From: Sphingopyxis sp. QXT-31
Lineage (GTDB): Bacteria > Pseudomonadota > Alphaproteobacteria > Sphingomonadales > Sphingomonadaceae
DNA: 64,000 bases
Direction of reading: 5' to 3'
NCBI RefSeq assembly: GCF_001984035.1
Contig: NZ_CP019449.1
Span: 2,356,001 to 2,420,000, forward strand
Each line of letters begins with the position of its first letter. Positions within the stretch are counted from its first letter, which is position 1. Under the pieces are notes generated by a model, which was given only the letters and a program-made list of their open reading frames with translations, had not been told where the DNA came from and did not search any database. The position numbers and the translations under genes were made by a program. Shown here piece by piece: positions 30,904 through 38,986 of the stretch.

Positions 30904-30959
30904 GCGCGCGGCTTCCTATTTTGAGCGCAATCCCCCCTTCCCCCAGCAAGGACCGATCC

Positions 30960-31493
30960 ATGACCCAGGAAACCGCCATTTTTGCCGGAGGCTGCTTCTG
31001 GTGCACCGAAGCGGTGTTCCAGTCGCTCGCCGGCGTCGACACGGTCGAAAGCGGCTATATCGGCGGCAGCGTCGCCAACCCCACCTACAAGCAGGTGTGC
31101 GGCGGGGACACCGGGCATGCCGAGGCGATCCGGATTACGTTCGACCCTGCGGTCATTTCCTATGACGACCTGCTCGACGTCCATTTCGCGACGCACGATC
31201 CGACGACGCTCAACCGCCAGGGCAACGACATCGGCACCCAATACCGCAGCGCGCTCTTCCCGCTCGACGCCGCGCAGGGCGATGCCGCCCGCGCGGGCAT
31301 CGAACGCGCGCAGGCCGACCAGTCGGCGCCGATCGTCACCACGATCGAGCCGCCCGCGACCTGGTATCCCGCCGAGGATTATCACCAGTCCTATTGGGAG
31401 GGCGAAGGCCAGCGCAATCCCTATTGCATGGCGGTGATCCCGCCCAAGCTCGCCAAGCTGCGAAAGGGATTCGCCGAGCGGCTGCGCGGATAG
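30960..31493 (+). CDS. msrA: peptide-methionine (S)-S-oxide reductase
   Basis: A 177-residue MsrA repairing methionine-S-sulfoxide in proteins. The catalytic motif GGCFWCTE contains nucleophile C12; further conserved blocks are [41 protein letters not shown] and YPAEDYHQ. Length is normal, and no signal peptide means a cytosolic enzyme. It follows the exported M48 protease on the same strand; a shared role in protein quality control is plausible. Confidence 0.95.
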   Translation: MTQETAIFAGGCFWCTEAVFQSLAGVDTVESGYIGGSVANPTYKQVCGGDTGHAEAIRITFDPAVISYDDLLDVHFATHDPTTLNRQGNDIGTQYRSALFPLDAAQGDAARAGIERAQADQSAPIVTTIEPPATWYPAEDYHQSYWEGEGQRNPYCMAVIPPKLAKLRKGFAERLRG

Positions 31494-31582
31494 GGCCGGT
31501 CGCGGACTAATATAGATCAGGATTTGAGCAATATCCTTACCCAAATCGGGTGCTTGGCGTAGCGCTATTGCGAAATGGCGGC

Positions 31583-31626
31583 GTGACGTCACTTCTCGTT
31601 GACTTGCCCGCGGTTTAGGCTAGCGG
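31583..31626 (+). promoter_or_regulatory. putative yfiR promoter with upstream GTGACGTCAC palindrome
   Basis: A perfect 10-bp palindrome, GTGACGTCAC, lies at 31583-31592. It ends 6 bp before TTGACT (31599-31604), a good -35. A -10-like TAGCGG at 31621-31626 is poor with a 16-base spacer. The palindrome sits where an activator would bind, upstream of yfiR. Confidence 0.35.
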
Positions 31627-31660
31627 ACGCCGCCAACTTGGGGCAGCGTGCCCAAGTGCG

Positions 31661-32224
31661 GTGGGGGTCGCGAACGGGGTGCTGGCATCATTGGTCCTGA
31701 TCGGCGCGCTGTTGTCGTCGCCGCAGATGTCGGTGCAGGCGGCCAGTCAGACGATCGTCGACGATGGCGTCGATGGGCTAACCCGCGCGGTCGATCGCAT
31801 GCTCGGCGGCATCGTCAGCTACGTTCGCTGGCCCGGTGCCGAGCAGCGCAGCCGCACCCTCTGCCTGGTTGGTGCACCGCGGCTGACCGACCGCATCGCC
31901 CCCGGCGTGCCCGGCAACGGCCCTGCGATTGCGGTGCGGCGGATGACCGCGGCGGCGGTGACCGGCGGCAGCGACTGCGACATCCTCTTCCTCGGCCGCA
32001 TGCCCGCCGACGACCGCCAGCGCCTGATCGGCTGGGTGCGCGGGCGCGCGGTGCTGACGATCAGCGACGACGATCCGGCGTGCCTCCATGGCGCGATGTT
32101 CTGCCTGGCGCGCAAGGCCGAGGGCTTGAGCTTCTCGGTCAATCTCGACGCGATCGGGCGTGGACCGCTGCGCGTCGATCCGCGCGTGCTGAAAATCGGC
32201 CAGAGCGACGGAGGCGCGGCATGA
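31661..32224 (+). CDS. yfiR: YfiR-like periplasmic c-di-GMP signalling repressor
   Basis: A 187-residue exported protein of the YfiR family. It has four cysteines, at positions 68, 106, 141 and 148; Pseudomonas YfiR has four that form C71-C110 and C145-C152, so both spacing and pairing match. ILFLGRM, VLTISDDD and SFSVNLDAI are typical blocks. YfiR represses the diguanylate cyclase YfiN in the periplasm. The start is GTG at 31661, or possibly GTG at 31679 with a better G-rich site. Stop overlaps yfiN by ATGA. Confidence 0.82.
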   Translation: MGVANGVLASLVLIGALLSSPQMSVQAASQTIVDDGVDGLTRAVDRMLGGIVSYVRWPGAEQRSRTLCLVGAPRLTDRIAPGVPGNGPAIAVRRMTAAAVTGGSDCDILFLGRMPADDRQRLIGWVRGRAVLTISDDDPACLHGAMFCLARKAEGLSFSVNLDAIGRGPLRVDPRVLKIGQSDGGAA

Positions 32225-33426
32225 GCGCCAGGACGCCCCCGCGCACGACGTTGCAGAAGCTGCTGTCGCGCTTCCATTTCGGCATTACCCTCTTCGCCGT
32301 CGCGCTGTCGGGCCTCACGATCCTGCTCGCGGGCGTCACCGCGATGCGGGGCTATGCCGACCGCAATATCGAGCTCGCGGCACAGCTCGGCGCCTATGGC
32401 GTCGAACCCGCGCTGGTGTTCAACGACGCGTCGGCGGCGCGCGAGGGGCTTGCGCCGCTGATGCGCATTCCGGGCATCGCCAAGCTGCGCGTCCTCGACG
32501 ACCGCGGCCAGCCGCTCACCGAATGGGCCTCGCCGAACCCCGATCCCGCGCCGCTGCTGACCCGCGCCTTCTTCCCCAAGCCCTATGCGGTCACCATCCG
32601 CCGCAACGGGTCGGCGATCGGTACGATCCAGGTCTGGGGCGATAGCTCGACCTTGATCGACTATGTGCGGATCGGGCTGCTCGCCGGGCTGGCCTGCCTG
32701 ATCGTCACCGCGCTCGGCGCGATCGTCATGGCGCGGCGCTTCGAATATGAGCTGGTCAAGCCATTGAACGCCATCGCCACCGTGGCGCACGACGTCCGCC
32801 TGCACCGCCGCTTCGAAAAACGCGTCCAGCCGCTCGGCATCGCCGAACTCGACCGGCTGGGCGGCGACATCAACGCTTTGCTCGACGAACTCCAGGGCTG
32901 GCAGGGATCGATGGAAAGCGAAAGGGCGATGCTCGCGCACCGCGCCTCGCACGATGCGCTGACCGCGCTGCCCAACCGCGCGGCCTTCGACGAACAGCTG
33001 GCGCTGCGCCTCGCCGCGGCGCGGCAGCGCGGCGGACGTTTCGTCCTGCTCTTCATCGACGCCGACAATTTCAAGGAAGCCAATGACGCGTTTGGGCATG
33101 CCGCGGGCGACGCCGTGCTCGTCGCGCTGTCGAGCCGGATTCGCGAGACGCTGCGCAGCGGCGATTTTGCGGCGCGTATCGGCGGCGACGAGTTCGTCGT
33201 GCTCGTCGACCCGCTCGACCCTGCGGTCGAACCGCAGGCGATCGCCGACCGGCTGCGCGCGAGCATCGCCCAGCCTCTCGCGCTGCCGGGCGGCGAACTT
33301 TATCGCCCCACGGCCAGCATCGGCTTCGCGGTCTTCCCTTTCCAGGCCGACGGGGCCGCCGAGCTGCTCACCGCCGCCGACGCCGCGATGTACGCCGACA
33401 AATTGTCCAACCGGACGCGTAGCTGA
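32221..33426 (+). CDS. yfiN: YfiN-like membrane diguanylate cyclase
   Basis: A 401-residue diguanylate cyclase. TM1 is at about 20-42, a periplasmic CHASE8/PAS-like sensor at 43-150, TM2 at 150-172, a HAMP at about 173-225 and a GGDEF domain with GGDEF at 321-325. The product-inhibition site is intact: R312-S-G-D315, five residues before GGDEF. It synthesises c-di-GMP from GTP. The architecture matches Pseudomonas YfiN/TpbB. It sits between YfiR and YfiB in the same order as in the known operon. Confidence 0.92.
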   Translation: MSARTPPRTTLQKLLSRFHFGITLFAVALSGLTILLAGVTAMRGYADRNIELAAQLGAYGVEPALVFNDASAAREGLAPLMRIPGIAKLRVLDDRGQPLTEWASPNPDPAPLLTRAFFPKPYAVTIRRNGSAIGTIQVWGDSSTLIDYVRIGLLAGLACLIVTALGAIVMARRFEYELVKPLNAIATVAHDVRLHRRFEKRVQPLGIAELDRLGGDINALLDELQGWQGSMESERAMLAHRASHDALTALPNRAAFDEQLALRLAAARQRGGRFVLLFIDADNFKEANDAFGHAAGDAVLVALSSRIRETLRSGDFAARIGGDEFVVLVDPLDPAVEPQAIADRLRASIAQPLALPGGELYRPTASIGFAVFPFQADGAAELLTAADAAMYADKLSNRTRS

Positions 33427-33440
33427 CGAAAGCCGAAGCG

Positions 33441-33929
33441 ATGACCGCCACATTCAAGACCTTCTTCACCCTCGCCGCCGCCGCGCTGCTCACGGCGTGC
33501 CAGAGCCTCCCGGCGCCCAAGGGGTTCAGCCCCGAACAGGTCGCGATGCTCCAATCGCAAGGGTTTGTCGAAACAGAAGGCGGCTGGCAGCTGACGCTCT
33601 CGGAACGCCTACTGTTCGCGACCGACGACGCCAATCTGAAGCCCGAACAGATCGACGCGATTTCCGCGGTCGCGCGCGGCCTCGCCAGCGTCGGCATTGT
33701 CTCGGCGCGCGTCGAGGGGCACACCGATTCGACGGGCACCAGCGCCTATAACCGCAAGCTGTCGCAGGCGCGCGCCGATGTCGTCGCGGGTGCGATGCGC
33801 AGCAACGGCATGGCGCTGGCCCCCGACCAGGTGATCGGTCGCGGCGAGACGCTGCCGCTGTCGAGTAACGCCACGCCCGAGGGGCGGCAGGACAACCGCC
33901 GCGTCGTCGTGATCGTCGCGCCGCAATAG
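33441..33929 (+). CDS. yfiB: YfiB-like OmpA-domain lipoprotein
   Basis: A 162-residue outer-membrane lipoprotein with lipobox LLTAC (Cys about 20). Residues about 50-160 form an OmpA-like peptidoglycan-binding domain (VEGHTDSTGTSAYNRKLSQARADVV and GRGETLP). In Pseudomonas YfiB sequesters YfiR and so releases YfiN; the linker between lipid and domain is short here as there. It follows yfiN by 15 bp. Length equals the family norm. Confidence 0.88.
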   Translation: MTATFKTFFTLAAAALLTACQSLPAPKGFSPEQVAMLQSQGFVETEGGWQLTLSERLLFATDDANLKPEQIDAISAVARGLASVGIVSARVEGHTDSTGTSAYNRKLSQARADVVAGAMRSNGMALAPDQVIGRGETLPLSSNATPEGRQDNRRVVVIVAPQ

Positions 33930-33971
33930 CGCGGCTTTTCTTGGCTCTCGTTCGCCGCTAAGCCCGCGCGC

Positions 33972-34835
33972 ATGAAACCCATCCGCAAAGCCGTCTTCCC
34001 CGTCGCTGGCCTCGGCACCCGCTTCCTCCCCGCGACCAAGGCGATCCCCAAGGAGATGCTGCCGGTCGTCGACCGCCCGTTGATCCAGTACGCGGTCGAC
34101 GAGGCGCGCGAGGCAGGGATCGAACAGATGATCTTCGTCACCGGGCGCGGCAAGAGCGCCATCGAGGACCATTTCGACATCGCTTTCGAGCTCGAAAAGA
34201 CGATGTCCGAGCGCGGCAAGGATTTGTCGGTGCTCGAACCGACGCGCCTCGGCCCCGGCAATTGCGCCTATGTCCGCCAGCAGGAGCCGCTCGGCCTCGG
34301 CCACGCGATCTGGTGCGCGCGCGACATCGTCGGCGACGAGCCCTTTGCGATCTTCCTGCCCGACGAGTTCATGCACGGCAGCCCCGGCTGCATGAAGCAG
34401 ATGGTCGACGCGTACCACAAGGTCGGCGGCAACCTGATCTCGGTGCTCGAAGTGCCGCACGAACAGGTGTCATCCTATGGCGTGATCACCCCCGGCGCGC
34501 AGGACGGCGCGCTCACCGAAGTGCGCGGCCTCGTCGAAAAGCCGAAGGTCGAGGACGCACCCTCGAACCTGATCGTGTCGGGGCGCTACATCCTCCAGCC
34601 CGAGGTCATGCGCGTGCTCCAGCGGCAGGAAAAGGGCGCGGGCGGCGAAATCCAGCTCACCGACGCGATGGCGGAGATGATCGGCAGCCAAGCGTTCCAC
34701 GCGGTCACCTTCGACGGCGCGCGCTACGACTGCGGCTCGAAGGCGGGCTATATCCAGGCCAACCTCGCGGTCGCGCTCGAACGCCCCGACATGGCGGACG
34801 AGGTCCGCGCCTTCGCGCTCGACCTGCTCAAATAG
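33972..34835 (+). CDS. galU: UTP-glucose-1-phosphate uridylyltransferase
   Basis: A 287-residue GalU, forming UDP-glucose from UTP and glucose-1-phosphate for envelope glycans. The nucleotide-binding GLGTRFLPATKAIPKEMLP start, VTGRGKSAIEDHFD and LVEKPKVEDAPSN blocks are diagnostic. Start ATG. It follows yfiB on the same strand with a 42-bp gap and may share the yfiR transcript, linking c-di-GMP control and exopolysaccharide precursors; that is inference. A convergent hairpin lies downstream. Confidence 0.96.
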   Translation: MKPIRKAVFPVAGLGTRFLPATKAIPKEMLPVVDRPLIQYAVDEAREAGIEQMIFVTGRGKSAIEDHFDIAFELEKTMSERGKDLSVLEPTRLGPGNCAYVRQQEPLGLGHAIWCARDIVGDEPFAIFLPDEFMHGSPGCMKQMVDAYHKVGGNLISVLEVPHEQVSSYGVITPGAQDGALTEVRGLVEKPKVEDAPSNLIVSGRYILQPEVMRVLQRQEKGAGGEIQLTDAMAEMIGSQAFHAVTFDGARYDCGSKAGYIQANLAVALERPDMADEVRAFALDLLK

Positions 34836-34838
34836 GAA

Positions 34839-34864
34839 CCGGCGGGCGCCGAAGCCCCCGCCGG
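34839..34864. terminator. hairpin between galU and the aquaporin gene
   Basis: An 8-bp stem, CCGGCGGG (34839-34846) with CCCGCCGG (34857-34864), lies between convergent genes. There is no T-run, so it may work as a rho-aided stop for both transcripts. Confidence 0.5.
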
Positions 34865-34871
34865 CCCCGCG

Positions 34872-35603
34872 TCAATTGCCCTCGATATTGGGCTTGGGAA
34901 AAGCGTCGGCGCCGACCGTGCGATAGAGCCAGCCGCCCACGAGCCCGCCGACCAGCGGCGCGAGCCAGAACAGCCACAATTGCTGCAGCGCGAGCCCGCC
35001 GACGACGAGCGCCGGCCCAGTGCTGCGCGCGGGGTTGACCGAGGTGTTGGTCACCGGGATCGAGATGAGGTGGATCAGCGTGAGCGCGAGCCCGATCGCG
35101 AGCGGCGCGAAACCCGCGGGCGCGCGGCCGTCGGTCGAGCCCATGATGATCCACAGGAAGAAGGCGGTGAGCAGGATCTCGATGATCAGCGCCGAGGTGA
35201 GGTCGTAGCCGCCCGGCGAGCCGCCGCCCGCGCCATAGCCGTTCGCCGCGAGCCCGTTGGTCGCGAGGTCGAAGGCGGTGCTGCCCGCCGCGACATGCCA
35301 CAGCAGGAAGGCCGCGACGATCGCGCCGAGCACCTGCGCGACGACATAGAGCGGGATGTCGCGCGCGTCGAAGCGCCCGCCGGCCCACAGCCCCACGGTC
35401 ACCGCCGGATTGAGGTGGCAGCCCGAAATATGGCCGATCGCATAGGCCATGGTGACCACCGTGAGCCCAAAGGCGAGCGACACGCCGAGCAGCCCGATCC
35501 CGACCTCGGGAAACGCCGCCGCGAGCACGGCGCTGCCGCAGCCGCCGAACACGAGCCAGAAAGTGCCGATGAACTCGGCGAGCCCCTTTTGCATATTCGT
35601 CAT
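34872..35603 (-). CDS. aqpZ: aquaporin Z-like water channel
   Basis: A 243-residue aquaporin with six membrane helices. The first NPA is in HLNPAVTVG, the second NPA is in [10 protein letters not shown]; the conserved selectivity Arg follows the second. [23 protein letters not shown] is the typical opening of bacterial AqpZ. The frame is open further upstream, but ATG at 35603 has a strong GGAGGAGGG site. It would carry water across the inner membrane. Confidence 0.94.
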   Translation of the reverse strand: MTNMQKGLAEFIGTFWLVFGGCGSAVLAAAFPEVGIGLLGVSLAFGLTVVTMAYAIGHISGCHLNPAVTVGLWAGGRFDARDIPLYVVAQVLGAIVAAFLLWHVAAGSTAFDLATNGLAANGYGAGGGSPGGYDLTSALIIEILLTAFFLWIIMGSTDGRAPAGFAPLAIGLALTLIHLISIPVTNTSVNPARSTGPALVVGGLALQQLWLFWLAPLVGGLVGGWLYRTVGADAFPKPNIEGN

Positions 35604-35700
35604 ATGACCCTCCTCCCCGCCGGCGGCCATCGCGCCGCTGGCGCGGGGCGAGACTATCAGAGTCGCGCGGAGCGGCAAGCCCATGGGACCCGAGCACGAA

Positions 35701-36987
35701 TCACGCCGCGGCGACCGCCTCGACGAAGTGCCGCGCGCGCTGGTTCATCGATTGCGCGGCGCGCGTCAGCCCCGCGGAAAGCCGGCCGAGCGACTGCGCG
35801 TCCTCACCGACCGCGCTCGCCCCCCGGCCGATGTGCTGGACGCGCGTGTCGATCTCGCGCCCCGCGGCGACCGCCTGCTCGACATAGGTCGCGATCAGCA
35901 GCGTCGTCGCGCTCTGCCCGTCGACCGCCTGGTCGACCGCGTCGGAAAAGCCGTTGTTGGCGACGATCGCCCTCTCCACCTCGTCGAACCCCTCGTTGAC
36001 CTGCCCCACGATGTCCCGGATGCGGTCGATATGCTGCGCGATGTCGCCCGCGGCGGCGCGCGTCTGCTTCGCCAGCGCCTTGACCTCGGTCGCGACCACC
36101 GCGAAGCCGCGCCCGGCGTCGCCCGCATGCGCCGCCTCGATCCCGGCGTTCAGCGCGAGCATGTTGGTGCGGCTCGCCATGTCGATGATCAGCGCCAGCA
36201 TCTGCTCGATCGACTGGCTGGCGGTCTTGAGCGCCGCGGCGCGTTCGCTCGCGGCTTTGACCTTGCGGTGGGCGTCGCTGCGCACCGCGCGCGCTTGGGT
36301 GCCGTCGTCGACGATCCGCCGCATCGCCGCCGCCAGCGCATGGCCGCGATCGCCGAGTTCGCCGAGCCCGGCCAGCGTCTGCGCCGTCGCGCCCGCGACC
36401 GACACCGCGTCGCGGCCGGTGTGCTGCGCGCGCTCGGCGAGGTCGCCGGCGACGCGCTCGACCTGCCGCGCGGTATCCGACAGCGCCGCGGTCAGCCCCG
36501 CGATATCCTCGTGGAACCGGTCGCCCGCCTCGTCGACCCGCGCCGCGCGGGCGCTGCGCTCCTGCGCCAGCTCGACCTCGCGCAGCATCGCGAGCTTGGC
36601 GAGCTGACCGCTGTCGAGCGTTTCGACGAAGCGCCCCTCGCGGACGAGCACCAGCCCTTCGGCGCCCGCCGCGCGCGACACGATCGCCAGCAGCGCCGCG
36701 GTCGTCTCGCCGATATCGGCGATCAGGCACGGCTCGACCATGCTCGCAATCGAGCCGCCGATCGTCGGATTCTGCATCAGCGAGAACCAATAGGGGCAGA
36801 AGAGCAATTCGCGAACCTTCTGCTCGCGGACGATCCCGACCGGCCGCCGATCGGCGTCGAGCACCGCCAGGATGCGCAGATGCGGCTGGTGGCGGAACAG
36901 GTCGATCATCTCCGACAGATGAGCATCGGTGCGGACCGCGGCCGAATGTCCGGCGGTGGGGGCAAGGGCGAGATCGGCGGTGGTCAT
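35701..36987 (-). CDS. soluble CBS-domain methyl-accepting chemotaxis-like protein
   Basis: A 428-residue cytosolic protein without membrane segments. Residues about 25-140 resemble a pair of CBS sequences ([27 protein letters not shown], then [15 protein letters not shown]). The rest is an MCP signalling domain: [23 protein letters not shown] with the conserved hairpin tip, and [16 protein letters not shown]. Such soluble CBS-linked transducers report intracellular state rather than external attractants. No chemotaxis or flagellar genes are nearby. Start ATG at 36987 (GAAGAGAG). Confidence 0.82.
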   Translation of the reverse strand: MTTADLALAPTAGHSAAVRTDAHLSEMIDLFRHQPHLRILAVLDADRRPVGIVREQKVRELLFCPYWFSLMQNPTIGGSIASMVEPCLIADIGETTAALLAIVSRAAGAEGLVLVREGRFVETLDSGQLAKLAMLREVELAQERSARAARVDEAGDRFHEDIAGLTAALSDTARQVERVAGDLAERAQHTGRDAVSVAGATAQTLAGLGELGDRGHALAAAMRRIVDDGTQARAVRSDAHRKVKAASERAAALKTASQSIEQMLALIIDMASRTNMLALNAGIEAAHAGDAGRGFAVVATEVKALAKQTRAAAGDIAQHIDRIRDIVGQVNEGFDEVERAIVANNGFSDAVDQAVDGQSATTLLIATYVEQAVAAGREIDTRVQHIGRGASAVGEDAQSLGRLSAGLTRAAQSMNQRARHFVEAVAAA

Positions 36988-37167
36988 GGCTCTCTTCGGC
37001 TTGGTGGGGCGGGCCAGCACGACCTAGAGCGCGATGGTAAATAGCAATTTAACCATTTGTTTCAGTGATATGACATGGTGGCCGATGCACGGCGCAGGTT
37101 ACCGCAACCTCCTGTTCAGCCGCGCCGCGATATGCGAAGAAAACCGCCCGGGTCGAAAGGAAAAACC

Positions 37168-37473
37168 ATGCGCGCGATACTCCTCGTTTTGCTGGCGGTG
37201 CCGCTGCTTGGCGGCTGCGTGAGCGCGGTGAAGACCGTCGTTACTGCGCCCGTGAAGGCGGTGGGCAAGGTCGCCGACTGGTCGACGACCAGCCAGGACG
37301 AAGCCGACCGCAACCGCGGTCGCCAGCTGCGCGAACGCGAGGAAAAGCTCGGCAAGCTGTCGCGCCAGCGCGACAAGGCGGCCGAGAAATGCCAGGGCGG
37401 CAACGAGGAACAGTGCCAGCGGGCCGAAGTGCTCGAGCATGAAATCGAAGCGGAGATGGCGGTGCCTTACTAG
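37168..37473 (+). CDS. small lipoprotein of unknown function
   Basis: A 101-residue lipoprotein, lipobox LLGGC at about residues 13-17. The rest is highly charged and helical (RQLREREEKLGKLSRQRDKAAEKC), suggesting a coiled coil, with two further Cys. No family recognised. The ATG at 37168 follows GAAAGGAAAAACC. Divergent from the CBS-MCP gene by 180 bp, in which nothing else was seen. A repeat follows. Confidence 0.75.
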   Translation: MRAILLVLLAVPLLGGCVSAVKTVVTAPVKAVGKVADWSTTSQDEADRNRGRQLREREEKLGKLSRQRDKAAEKCQGGNEEQCQRAEVLEHEIEAEMAVPY

Positions 37474-37613
37474 AGATCCTTCCCATCGCGAAGCGTTGGG
37501 GAGGGGGACCGCCGCCGCAGGCGGTGGTGGAGGGGTTTAGACGGTAGTGATATTACCCCTCCGTCAGCGCTCCGCGCTGCCACCTCCCCATGGCTGCGCC
37601 AAGGGGAGGATCT
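37474..37613 (+). repeat. intergenic repeat element, family A, copy 3
   Basis: About 140 bp between the lipoprotein and S24 genes, with near-perfect terminal repeats (AGATCCTTCCC against GGGGAGGATCT). It shares TGGGGAGGGGGACCGCC with copy 1 and the CCTCCGTCAGCGCT block with copy 2, and has internal hairpins around GGCGGT. Orientation as copy 1, opposite to copy 2. Confidence 0.85.
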
Positions 37614-37616
37614 GAT

Positions 37617-38285
37617 TCACCGCACCCGCCGCCCGGTCCACACGACGCGGCCCACCAGCTGCACCGCATTCATCGGCAGATCGTCCCAGCTGCGGTATTG
37701 CGCATTGTCGCTGATCACCGAGATCCGCCCCGGCCCCGGCGCGCGTGCGACGCGCTTCACCATCAGCGCGTCGTCCATGCGCAGCACATAGATGCCGTCG
37801 CGCAGCCGCGTCGCGGCATCGCCGCCGTCGACCAATATATCGTCGCCGTCGTTCAGCGTCGGCGCCATCGAATCGCCTTCGACGCGGATGATGCTGAGCG
37901 CGCGCGCGTCGGCACCGAGCTCGCGCAGCCATTTGGGATCGAAGGCGACCGCGCCCTCGACCGGCTCGCCGTCGATCGTCCGCCCCGCGCCCGCCGAGGC
38001 GCCGATCGCGAGCTTGGGCACCAACACCATCGCCGATCCGCCCGGCCGCGCCGGCGCGGCGACGCGCTGCACCGGCCCGCCCAGCATCGCCTCGGGCACC
38101 CCCAGATAGGCGGCGATGCGCGCGCGATCCTCTTCGGCCAGGCGCCGTGGCGAGCCGCGCTTGATATATTGCTGGATATAGGCGGGGTTGCGCCCGATGC
38201 GCGCGGACAGCTGCGCGTAATCGACCCCCCGCTCGGTGAGCAGCCGGTCGAGCGCGGCGCGCGGATCATCACCAAAATCTGCCAC
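37617..38285 (-). CDS. S24/LexA-type HTH transcriptional repressor
   Basis: A 222-residue regulator. Residues about 15-65 are a helix-turn-helix (YAQLSARIGRNPAYIQQYIKRG); about 110-215 is an S24 peptidase domain with catalytic S139 (VEGDSMAPTL) and K177 (MVKRVA). An Ala/Gly stretch near 96-101 could be the self-cleavage site. Such repressors lift after DNA damage. Start GTG, with AGGAAGGA. It faces a divergent small gene, and the gap holds paired palindromes, so autoregulation is likely. Confidence 0.87.
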   Translation of the reverse strand: MADFGDDPRAALDRLLTERGVDYAQLSARIGRNPAYIQQYIKRGSPRRLAEEDRARIAAYLGVPEAMLGGPVQRVAAPARPGGSAMVLVPKLAIGASAGAGRTIDGEPVEGAVAFDPKWLRELGADARALSIIRVEGDSMAPTLNDGDDILVDGGDAATRLRDGIYVLRMDDALMVKRVARAPGPGRISVISDNAQYRSWDDLPMNAVQLVGRVVWTGRRVR

Positions 38286-38315
38286 GGGTCGATCCTTCCT
38301 ATTTCATATCTAGCA

Positions 38316-38331
38316 ATAGGATTTGTCCTAG
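38316..38331. promoter_or_regulatory. operator-like palindrome 1 (TAGGA-N4-TCCTA)
   Basis: ATAGGATTTGTCCTAG: half-sites ATAGGA and TCCTA(G) with a 4-base spacer, in the gap between the divergent S24 gene and small regulator. It has the same pattern as the palindrome at 38355, 39 bp away centre to centre. Confidence 0.65.
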
Positions 38332-38354
38332 ACAAGTAGGAAAATGATCCTCAA

Positions 38355-38370
38355 ATAGGAAATATCCTAT
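38355..38370. promoter_or_regulatory. operator-like palindrome 2 (TAGGA-N4-TCCTA)
   Basis: ATAGGAAATATCCTAT: perfect 6-bp arms around AATA. A third, imperfect copy with a 6-base spacer lies between the two at 38337-38351. A cooperative repressor binding two dimers about four helical turns apart would fit. Confidence 0.7.
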
Positions 38371-38411
38371 CGGGCGAGTCGCCCGGCAGCCGGAGCGATC
38401 AGGGAGGATTT

Positions 38412-38666
38412 ATGAAACAGACGCTGTTGCAACGGATCGAGGCCTTTCTCGTCGAATCGGCGATCCCGCAGAGCGTCTTCGGGCGCGAGGCGGTGCGCGA
38501 CCCGCGGCTCGTCGCCGACCTGCGCGAGGGGCGCATCGCCGGGCTTCGTATCATCTGTCGTGTGGAACATTTCATGAACAAATGGCGTGCCGATTATCGT
38601 GCAGGCCGCGTCGGGCCGCGCGGCGACCGGCGCAAGCATAGCGTCCGCGCGGGAGAGCAGGCATGA
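38412..38666 (+). CDS. small putative HTH regulator, divergent to S24 repressor
   Basis: An 84-residue basic protein. Residues 1-50 (QRIEAFLVESAIPQSVF, then FGREAVRDPRLVADLREG) have the look of a small helix-turn-helix found in alphaproteobacteria, with a recognition helix containing R-DPRLV-DLR-GR. Strong site GGGAGG before the ATG. It is transcribed away from the S24 gene across the operators, an arrangement like phage repressor/Cro pairs. Its stop overlaps the next gene by ATGA. Confidence 0.7.
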   Translation: MKQTLLQRIEAFLVESAIPQSVFGREAVRDPRLVADLREGRIAGLRIICRVEHFMNKWRADYRAGRVGPRGDRRKHSVRAGEQA

Positions 38667-38986
38667 TGCGCTGGTCCCCCGCCGCCCCGCCGCGCCCCGG
38701 TTGTCCGCACGGGCGCCTGCGCCGCCTGCTCGCGCGCGAACTGCCGCACGGCGTGCTGCTGGAACCGTCGACGCTGCGTCCCTGGGCCAGCGCCAACTTC
38801 GTGGGCGCGCGCCACCTATATCCCTGTGCTGTCGCGGACGACGATGCCGCGGCGCTGCGCCCGCTGCTGCAGGCGCGGCTCGAGACGATCGAATGGCGAT
38901 TGCCGGGGCATATCGTGGCCGACCTCGTCGTCGAGGCGGCGGCCGAGGGCGGGCTCCGGATCGAAGTGCTGACGGTCGAGGATTAA
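38663..38986 (+). CDS. protein of unknown function in the S24-controlled pair
   Basis: A 107-residue protein beginning MMRWSPAAPPRPGCPHGR, followed by an alpha/beta core rich in Leu, Arg and Ala. No domain is recognised. It overlaps the preceding HTH-like gene by 4 bp, so it is co-translated and probably under the same S24 control; that would make it a target or modulator of the response. Its end meets the convergent gene with a 4-bp overlap. Confidence 0.65.
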   Translation: MMRWSPAAPPRPGCPHGRLRRLLARELPHGVLLEPSTLRPWASANFVGARHLYPCAVADDDAAALRPLLQARLETIEWRLPGHIVADLVVEAAAEGGLRIEVLTVED

